Assembly (NCBI GenBank): GCA_043778255.1 | Contig: JAYWGN010000019.1 | Location: 1-8,527, forward strand | Reading direction: 5' to 3' | From: JAYWGN01 sp043778255 | GTDB taxonomy: Bacteria; Bacteroidota; Bacteroidia; Chitinophagales; Chitinophagaceae | DNA length: 8,527 bases | Part shown: positions 1 to 8,527 of the stretch, piece by piece | Layout of the letters: each line of letters begins with the position of its first letter | Position numbering within the stretch: position 1 is the first letter of the stretch | Notes under the pieces: generated by a model | What the model saw: the letters and a program-made list of their open reading frames with translations, nothing else | Database searches by the model: none | What the model was told of the DNA's origin: nothing | Program-made: the position numbers and the translations under genes

Positions 1-1
1 T

Positions 2-412
2 ACCAAAGTTGGTACGGTAGCTGCTAAAAACTTAGTAACAGGAAGTACTTACCAGTACAACTACACACAGGGTACAGGTAACTTTTACTATAGGTTAAAA
101 ATGATTGACAAAGACGGATCATTTATATATAGTAAAATAGTAAACCTACAAGGTAATTGTGGTAAGAAAAGTATAAAAGTATACCCTAACCCAGTGCTTG
201 TTAACCAAATGCTACAAGTAAATATTGCAGGTTACGAAAACAAAATTAAAGGCGACTTGTACTCAGTTACTGGTCAGTTTGTAAGAACCTTTAATCTTAA
301 AAATGGTAACAATGCTTTAGATGTAAGCGGAATGGCTCATGGCATGTACACATTACGTGTAATTGAAAATGGTATTACTCAAGAAACGATAAAACTAAGT
401 ATTATGGAATAA
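2..412 (+). CDS. T9SS type A sorting domain-containing protein (C-terminal end, partial)
   Basis: Only the last 136 codons are present; the frame is open from base 2 and ends at TAA 410-412, so the start lies left of the window. The first part reads like the end of a beta-sandwich or repeat module (NFYYRLKMIDKDGSFIYSKI), a sequence that very often precedes T9SS sorting domains in Bacteroidota. The final ~80 residues are a type A sorting domain: a YPNPV motif, then a GDLYSVTGQFVR strand, an LDVSGMAHGMYTLRV segment and a short C-terminal beta strand. Such domains carry outer-membrane or extracellular proteins through the type IX system and are usually removed on export. The function of the mature protein cannot be told from this end. 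A terminator follows 48 bp downstream, so it is the last gene of its transcript. The ATG at 101 is internal, because the reading frame and the conserved motif continue upstream of it. Confidence 0.85.
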   Translation, partial: TKVGTVAAKNLVTGSTYQYNYTQGTGNFYYRLKMIDKDGSFIYSKIVNLQGNCGKKSIKVYPNPVLVNQMLQVNIAGYENKIKGDLYSVTGQFVRTFNLKNGNNALDVSGMAHGMYTLRVIENGITQETIKLSIME

Positions 413-3400
413 ACTTTGTTTTGGTTGTTTATGATTTTGAAAAGAATCATAGTAGTTTAGAACCTGTCCTTAATTGGGCAGGTTTTTTTTTGTGTTTAAA
501 AAATAATATTTATTCAATAAAAAAAGTAAACATTAATGGTTAACTTGTAGTGCTAATCAAAAAAAATAAAAAAATACATTTGTATATGAGTGCTAAATTA
601 AAAGCCAAACCAGTAAACGTCATTAACACAACTGCACAAACCATAAGCGACAATAAAAATGCTAAGTTATTTACACTGTTGGCAGCAATTGGGTTACTTC
701 CATTTTTGCTATCCGATACTACTTACGATACTAATGTACCCTTACGTTTTACTTTTTTAGGATGCTTTGTACTCTTATTTATACTTTATTTTTTTATAAT
801 TAATAATACAGTATTCACTGTAAAATGGACTTTGTTACCCAAAGTTTTTTTTGGGTGTAGTGTACTATTTGGTGTATGGAGTTGTGTGCCATTAGCTTAT
901 ACTTACAATAGCCAAGAGTTATTATTTGTAGTGAGTCGTCATTTTTTAGCTTTGCTTTTTTTATTTATAATTATACATACGTTACAAAAAAGTGAACACT
1001 TTTTTATAACCCTAAGCAAAGCATTTACAATAATAGCCATATTGCAAGCTGTAGTAGGCATTGCCCAGTTTTACAACAGTGGTTTCGAAAGCATACAAGG
1101 TGATATGGCAAAGCCTGTAGGGCTTATGGGTAATCGTAATTTTTTTGGCTCTGCCCAAATGTTATTGCTGCCCTTTGCTATTATTGTAGGTTATAGTTGT
1201 ACTAATTGGTGGCGTAAAGCAAGTGTTGTAGCAATTGCAATGTTACTATTTTCAATTATAATATCACAAACCCGATCGGCATGGTTAGCTACAGCAATTA
1301 TGTTACTTGTTGCTACTATATTAATTGTAGTATTTTTTAAATCAGTAGTAAAATTATGGTCTATAGCTGTTGCAGCTATTGTTGCTGTATCTATTATTTT
1401 ATTTTTTATAATATCGGCTACTAGTACCCAAATATCGTTTAAAAGCTCCATACAAGACAGAATGGAACTTAGCCTCAATGAGCCTACTGCTAACATAATA
1501 AATAGTAGTGCCAACGAAAGGTTAGTAATGTGGCAACTTACCTTACAAACAATAATGGATAAGCCAATTGCAGGTGTAGGTGCTGGTAACTGGAAACTTG
1601 CTGTATTGCAACACGTAACCAAAGAGTCGCCGTATGCCAATGGCAAAACGATACCACAATTTGCCCATAATGAATACTTACAAACAGCGGCCGAAACCGG
1701 ACTAGTAGGCCTACTACTGCTACTTATTAGTTGGGCTATTGTAATGGTAATGTGTATTAAAAATATACAACAAGCCAAAACAAACAATACAAGATGTATA
1801 CAAATAATGTTGGCTAGTGGTTTGTTAGCCTTTGCAAGTGATTGTATGTTTAGCTTTCCCTTGCAACGTATGGAGCATTTGGTGTATGTACTTATAATGG
1901 CGGGTGCTGTTATAAGTCAATATTGTAGTAATTATAAAAGTGTACCTAGCAATATTAAAAGCAGGTTATTATTTGTACCACTTACACTAGTAGCAGTGTT
2001 TATAACAGTGGTAGGGTTTAATAAAATTAATTATGAAAAACACTTTGTACTAGCCAAAACAAGTTTTGCTACTAAAGATTACGAAACCATATTTAACGAA
2101 GTGGCAGCAGCAAAAAAAAATACATTAGTAACCATTGCACCCAATGCATTACCCATAGAAATATATGAAGGCTTAGCCCAAAAAGATTTGAAAAAATTGG
2201 ATTTGGCCTTAACTGCATTTAACAATGGGTTGGCTTATAACCCATATAGTAGTGCACTGTATGTAAATATTGGAGCCGTATACACCGACCTTAAAAAGTT
2301 TGATACTGCAATAATATATTATAAAAAAGCATTGCAATATGCACCTAGCAGTTCGTTAGCTTATGCTAATATGGCCATTAATTATTACAATATTAACCAA
2401 TGGGATAGTTGCTTAACTTATATTAAAAAAGCGGCAATGCCTACCGATAAAAATATGCAAAATTTGGAAATGTTGGCACAACAAGCCAAGCTTTATAAAC
2501 CTGTTACTCCAAAATGATAGCTATGCAATAAATTGAAAAACTGGACTATTAGTAAATGCTTAGCAGCAACTATTACTTTGCCAACACTTCGCTCATAACT
2601 GTACCTATACAAGTATTAGGCATTTGTATATGTAGCAATGCTGCTACAGTTGGTGCAATATCAGTCATATACATAGTACGGTTGCTGCTACCTTTAGTAA
2701 TGCCAGCACCATACCAAAGCATAGGTATATGGCTATCATAAGGGTTCCATAAGCCATGTGTTGTGCCTGTACTGCCACCATCAATCCAAGCTGGTTCTAA
2801 TACTATTTGTATATCGCCACTTCGCTTTATGTTGTAACCATTATTTAGCATTTCCCTAAGTGTACTTTGTAGTGGTGTGGTCAGTAAATTTTTTAATTCA
2901 AATGCATTGGCAATACCATTTTGCTGTAAGCAATAATTTATTGTAAAGTTTATAATTTCTTGTTTATTAGCTACTGATTCTAGTACGTTATCATTAAGGT
3001 AAAGTTGGTAATTACTTTCGGTAAGTATTGCTTTGGTTACACCATACTTTGTAGTTATTGCTTTGTTCAAATCCTTTACCATAGCCTCATTATCCCAACT
3101 GCCACTAGGTATATTATGCTCTTTAAGGTAGGCAGGTATATGTGCTACTCCGTGGTCGGCGGTTATAAATAAGGTGTAGTTATTGGCACCAATTGTTTTA
3201 TCGAGGTATTGCAAAAATTCGGCAATTAAAGCATCTAATCGTAAATATGTATCTTCTACTTCAATGCTATTTGGGCCAAATTTATGGCCTACATAATCGG
3301 TACTACTTAGGCTTACAGCCAAAAAATCGGTTACCGAATTTTTACCTAATTGCATATTGTCAATGGCAGCTTTGGCCATATCAATTGTAATATTATTGCC

Positions 3401-6400
3401 ATAAGGTGTGCTGGGTAGTACATCATAATCGTCACCAATAAAGGCAGTTAAGTTATGAGGAAATGTTGGGGTTGTAGCATTTTTTAACTTGGCCTCATAC
3501 AATTTATTATCATCGGTACTTTGGGTGTAGGTACTAATTGGGTAAAGGGTTTCCCAGTTTTTAGCATAATAGGCATCTGCATTTTTTTGGTTATTAAAGT
3601 TGGTAACCCAAGTTGGCAATGTAGGCATATAGTAGGTACTGGTTATAAAGTTACCCGTTTTATTATCGTACCAATAAGCAGCATCGGCGGAGTGGCCAGC
3701 AGGCAATATACTGCCTCTGTCTTTAATGCATATACCCACTACTTTGCTTTTTTGGCTAGTAGCTAACTTTAGCTCATCTGTTACTGTAGTGGCTAACATA
3801 TTAGCAGGGCTCATTTTGCCATTATTATTATAGCTACCAACGGTTTTTACTGTACTATCTTCGGTACAATATACCGACTTTTTTGTTGCTTTATTGTACC
3901 AACTATTACCCATAATACCGTGTAATGCTGGCACTGAGCCAGTGTATATACAAGTATGCCCAGCAGCAGTAACGGTAGGTGTATAATTTATAAATGTGTT
4001 ATTGCAACTATACCCGTTTTTCAATAATTTATTAAAGCCATTATTGCCATACCTATTTTGGTATCGGTAAAGGTAATCCCATCGCATTTGATCCACTACT
4101 AAGCCAACAAATAATTTGGGTTGTTTTGTTGTAGTATTGGCTGGCAAAGGTTTTGCTGCTATTTTGGGTTGTGCATATATATTGGAGTTAAGTAACAGGG
4201 CTACTATTAGTAGTGATAATATTTTACTCATTATTGTACTGTATTATAGGCTTAGCTACAAAGGTAAAACTATAAGGTTATACTGTAGTTAAAAGAGGTT
4301 TAATTAATAGAAAAGTGATGTTGGGTTGCTATATTAAATTTTTTATTTGTATATACACAAAGCATTGAATTACATAAAAAAAACTCCCCAACTTATTACA
4401 GTTAGGGAGTTTATTTTATTTAGCCTTTGGTGTAATTGCAATTACCCAAAAAACGAATGTACTATTTGCAAAAAATTATTACAGTTTTTGTACTAATTTA
4501 TTTTCTTCATAGTAACCATTAGGACAGTTAATTGCATTTATTTTAAAGTAATAAAACCCACTTGGGAAGCTAGTTGTACTTACATTTACTGATGTGCTAC
4601 CAATAGCTCCATTTTGTAAATATACTTGAGCACCAGTAGTGGAATTAAATACGGTTACTCTTATAAAACCACCACCACCAAGGCAAGCCTGTAATATACT
4701 ATTACTAGCATTATTCATATTTACACTTACTACAGTTTGTGTAGTAAAAGGATTTGGTGCCACTCTAAATATGGGGTTATAAGTATAGCTGCTGGGGTTA
4801 AGCGTAACGCTAAACGGTGTAGTTACCGTTACATTACAAGTAGGTGCATTAGTGGTAGTAGCAGTAAAATTAAATGTGCCTCCACTTGCATTATATACAA
4901 ATAGTAACTTTTTATCGTTGGCATAAGTTCCATACACATCGGGGAAGCCCCCATTTAACGTATAAGTGGTACCCGTATTAAGCATATTAGGTAGGCTAAT
5001 ACTTACTGTTGCATTATTATCGTTTACTGTATTACTTGTTTGTAGTGGAACATAACTGGTGTATTGACTTTTTATCAACTTTACTAATAAATCACCAGCC
5101 GGAACTTCAAGCTGACCTTCGGTTGGGTTAGTACAGTATGATACTGCATTGCATTTAATAATTGGAGTTGTTGTACTTCCTCCATTATACACTACATCAA
5201 TATTAGCAGTGTTAGTTGTAGTACTTACAATACTAAAGTTAGCAGGTAGTACCCAATTATACGTAGCTAAGCCGCCAAATGTACTACTGTTGGTTACAGA
5301 TAGGGTATGCACATCATTAGGACACCATACAGTACTACCACTAAGGTCGCTTAGGGTTACTTGTTCTGTTGCATTATCATTAACATAAGTAAAGCCTTTG
5401 GTACTGCTTGTAGCTGTGCTACAATAATTATTAAAACTAGCTGTTAAGAAAAATTGAATACCAGTAGGACAATATACAGTAGCAGCATTACCAGTTTGCT
5501 GTAGTACAGCTACATTACTTGGCGATGTTACCGACCATGTAACTGCTGCACCCACAGGCAAATTGCTAAGTTTGTAGGTTTTTATACCCATACATTGCAC
5601 TGACACTTCTTCAATAGTAAAAGGATAACATTCTTCTAAATTATTAGTAGTTAAGCAATTGTTAGAAATACTTTCCATTTCATTATAAATCCATTTTGCA
5701 TTACGAGCAGTAAAATCTGTATGGTTTAGATTATAATAATTGATATTAGCATTAGAAAACTTTTCTTGGGCAATATAACCATTTGAACTAGTAACTGATA
5801 AACCTGTTATTGGCTGAACAAATTTTTGATTTTCAGGGGTTCCAAATGGAACATCTAATGCACTATTAGTTGAAACAAAAGAAGATAAGTCATTTGATAT
5901 ATTCATATCCAAACCAGCTACAAGTTTAGTGAAGAGTCTAAAAAATTTTGGAATTTTATCTTTTTTATTAAGAATTCCCGTGGTAAATGCCCCACCAGTT
6001 CGATCCGTAATACTTTGTGTGCTACCTGCAAAAGCATCCCATCCCAAATAATTAATAGGATTAGTTCTTGTAACTTCTTTTAATGTTACTATTCCCAAAT
6101 TAATATTATATAATATGAATCGTCTACTATATTTAAAATATTCAATATTCTCAACCCCAGTGCCTAGTAAACAATTTAATTCGGTCTTTAAAAAATACTT
6201 TACAGAGCCAAATACGGGTACAAATGGGTGGTGAAAATGAGATAGGTACAGGAAGCCAAAATTTTAATTTCGAAAACAACCCGTCGTAGTTAGCAATATT
6301 TAGATTATTGCTTGGTAATACTGGAATACCACATTGGCTACCTTGGGCTACTGCTTTGAATTCATATAATGGTTGTGGATCGGTAGGTGCAAATTTTATC

Positions 6401-8527
6401 ATTTGTTGATAAGCACTATTAGAGCCATTTAAAAAAGTATTAAAAGCAATTGTACCGTTCTCATCTAAAACTCTTGCTCTTAATAATTGTGCCGTTGCTG
6501 GGGCATTATTTAAATCATAAAATGTTTGAAAATCACTAATTTGATCTTTTATTTTTCTACCAAGTATTTGAACATTACCAAGGTCATACAAAAAATGTTG
6601 TAATGCAAGTGGTACATTTGCACCTTGATGTGGACTATCCATTGTAATTAAAAGACGTGTATCTGTACTTGCAGGGCTTATATTTTTGGTCATCCTCGCT
6701 AAGGTATAACGGCTTAAAACTCCGCCAGCACTAATACCTAAAATTACATTTTTAATAACAGAACTACTTGCCACTTTATCAGCGTTTATCCACTCCAAAG
6801 CACGTTGTAACATTTTACTATTATCTTCAAAGCTTCTTAAGGTATTGTAGTTTAAGTAAACTAAATCATAACTTGAAATGTCATCTAAATCAAACATAAA
6901 ATCATAGCCAGTTCCAAGTTTCAATCTAATCCATTCACCACTTTTCTCTGCTTCGTTTTTAATAAAACTTAATATGGTATTGCTATTGCTTACATCGTAT
7001 CCTTCAACTAATAGTAATGGTTTAATTAAATGTGGGGTTGAACTATTACGGGATGAGTTATTAATACTATATCGTATTTGCATTACATCGCCACCGCCAA
7101 TTCCATCTGCCATTACTACTGGCACTGGTACTTCTTTTGAAGTTGGATCTGTATCAATATATCGCCCAGTAATATTACTATCTTCCACTTTATTAACTAC
7201 AACTGTACTATGGCAAAACATTAAAGCACCAGTACTAAGTTGTACTTTATAAATTAATTCTTTTAACCCACTGCTATCAGCATAAGTTTTACTAACAAAA
7301 CCTGAAGTTGGTATTAACTTATATCCTAGACCATCTTTAAAGTCAACCCATATATTGCTAACTGTTATATTTGTGTTACTAATATATAAGGTATTAGTAA
7401 AGTATAACTTTACAGTTTTATCAAAAATATTGTTTATACTCGCTGCTGCAAATAAGTTGTTTGTAGTATATGGGCTTTGAATTCTACCTTGTACATCATA
7501 AAGTTGTTGATTATTAATAGTTACTAAGTTTAATGATAACCCTTCTGGTTTCAAACTTGCATAGTTACCAAAAATTATGGCTACAGGAGCAATTGAATCA
7601 TTTTTTAATGTAGTAATATTTGTATTATAGGCAGTTAAACTAGGCATAGTTGTTACTAAGTTTTGAATTTTTGATGTATACAAATCTTCATACGCAGACC
7701 TTAAAATGTCAATATTTCCAATCCAATTACTATCATGTAAAATTCCATTATAGCAATGTATTGGCATCATTTCAGCCCCATACTCTTTAAGATACCCAGT
7801 CGGTATTTGTGTTTTATCAATATGCTGAAAAATAGAATCTTGTTTTTGTCTAATTATGTCTACTTGAGCATTTGAAATATTTAATGATAAACACATTAAA
7901 ATAAGAATTATTATTTGTTTCATATTTTGTATATTTAATATTTATAATCAAAACGTCCTTTAGTTATAAAAACAGTATCACAGTTAACAGTTTTAAAATT
8001 GCAATCAAATGTGCCACTAATTATTTTATTAACAGTATCATATCTAGTCAATTTACCTTTTCCACTTAATTTTATTGTAGTGTCAAATGCTTTTGTAGCA
8101 CATGTTCCAATATGTTGCGGCCAACCAACTGAAAAGTTAAAATTATTAGGATATATATGTTGACTATTTACACTTATGTTTTGAAAAGATACTAAAACTT
8201 CACCTTCCGAAACCCTATTAATATCTAATCTATTTACAACTATATAAAAAAGAGGCAATCCATTTAACCCTATTTCGAAAGATACTTTGGGATTAGGTGT
8301 GCCAGTCCCATTTGTACCTTTTGGAATAAACACCTTGCCATTAATAAGACAACCAAAAGTATTAGCACCAGTTTGTGTTTCAGGTGGCAGTTGATCTTCA
8401 ATAGTTTTATTTTTTTTGCATTGTACACTAGTAAGCATACATGCAATAAGGGGTATAAGCCAAACCCATTGTTTGTTTTTTTTCATGTTATTTATTTGGG
8501 GTTTTTTAATATATGCAACAAAGCCGC

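Overview
The window looks like chromosomal DNA from a Bacteroidota bacterium, most likely of the Chitinophagaceae type. The support is AT-rich DNA, A-rich stretches instead of Shine-Dalgarno sequences before the genes, TAnnTTTG-type promoter candidates, two proteins ending in C-terminal domains of the type IX secretion system (T9SS), and a lipoprotein of a style common in that group. No RNA gene, CRISPR array, insertion sequence, phage gene or replication origin is visible. All five loci encode envelope or exported proteins.

Layout. Positions 2-412 (+) are the tail of a T9SS cargo protein, followed by a GAAA-loop hairpin (431-450) and a clear intrinsic terminator (461-491). Positions 586-2517 (+) encode a polytopic O-antigen ligase/polymerase-family protein with a C-terminal TPR tail. 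Facing it across 55 bp is a PafA-type alkaline phosphatase (2573-4231, -) in which every catalytic and metal-ligand position of the family can be located. The 247-bp gap 4232-4478 holds a promoter candidate for the phosphatase, two inverted repeats, and a terminator for the next minus-strand operon. That operon runs leftwards from 8486: a small lipoprotein (7935-8486), then after 11 bp a large secreted PGAP1-like alpha/beta hydrolase with two Ig/PKD-like domains and a T9SS C-terminal domain (7923 to 4479).

The main surprise is that the hydrolase is split by one frameshift near 6226-6228. Skipping one C joins the halves into a protein of about 1147 residues. The serine nucleophile lies upstream of the break; the probable catalytic His and the secretion domain lie downstream. 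As read, the gene is a pseudogene, a phase-variable or recoded gene, or carries a sequence error. The hydrolase half is also clearly poorer in GC than the Ig/secretion half.

Roles: the ligase-like protein would act on surface glycan, the phosphatase would release phosphate in the periplasm, and the lipoprotein/hydrolase pair would act at or outside the outer membrane. I see no convincing evidence of a new defence or mobile system. The frameshifted hydrolase operon is the most interesting part.
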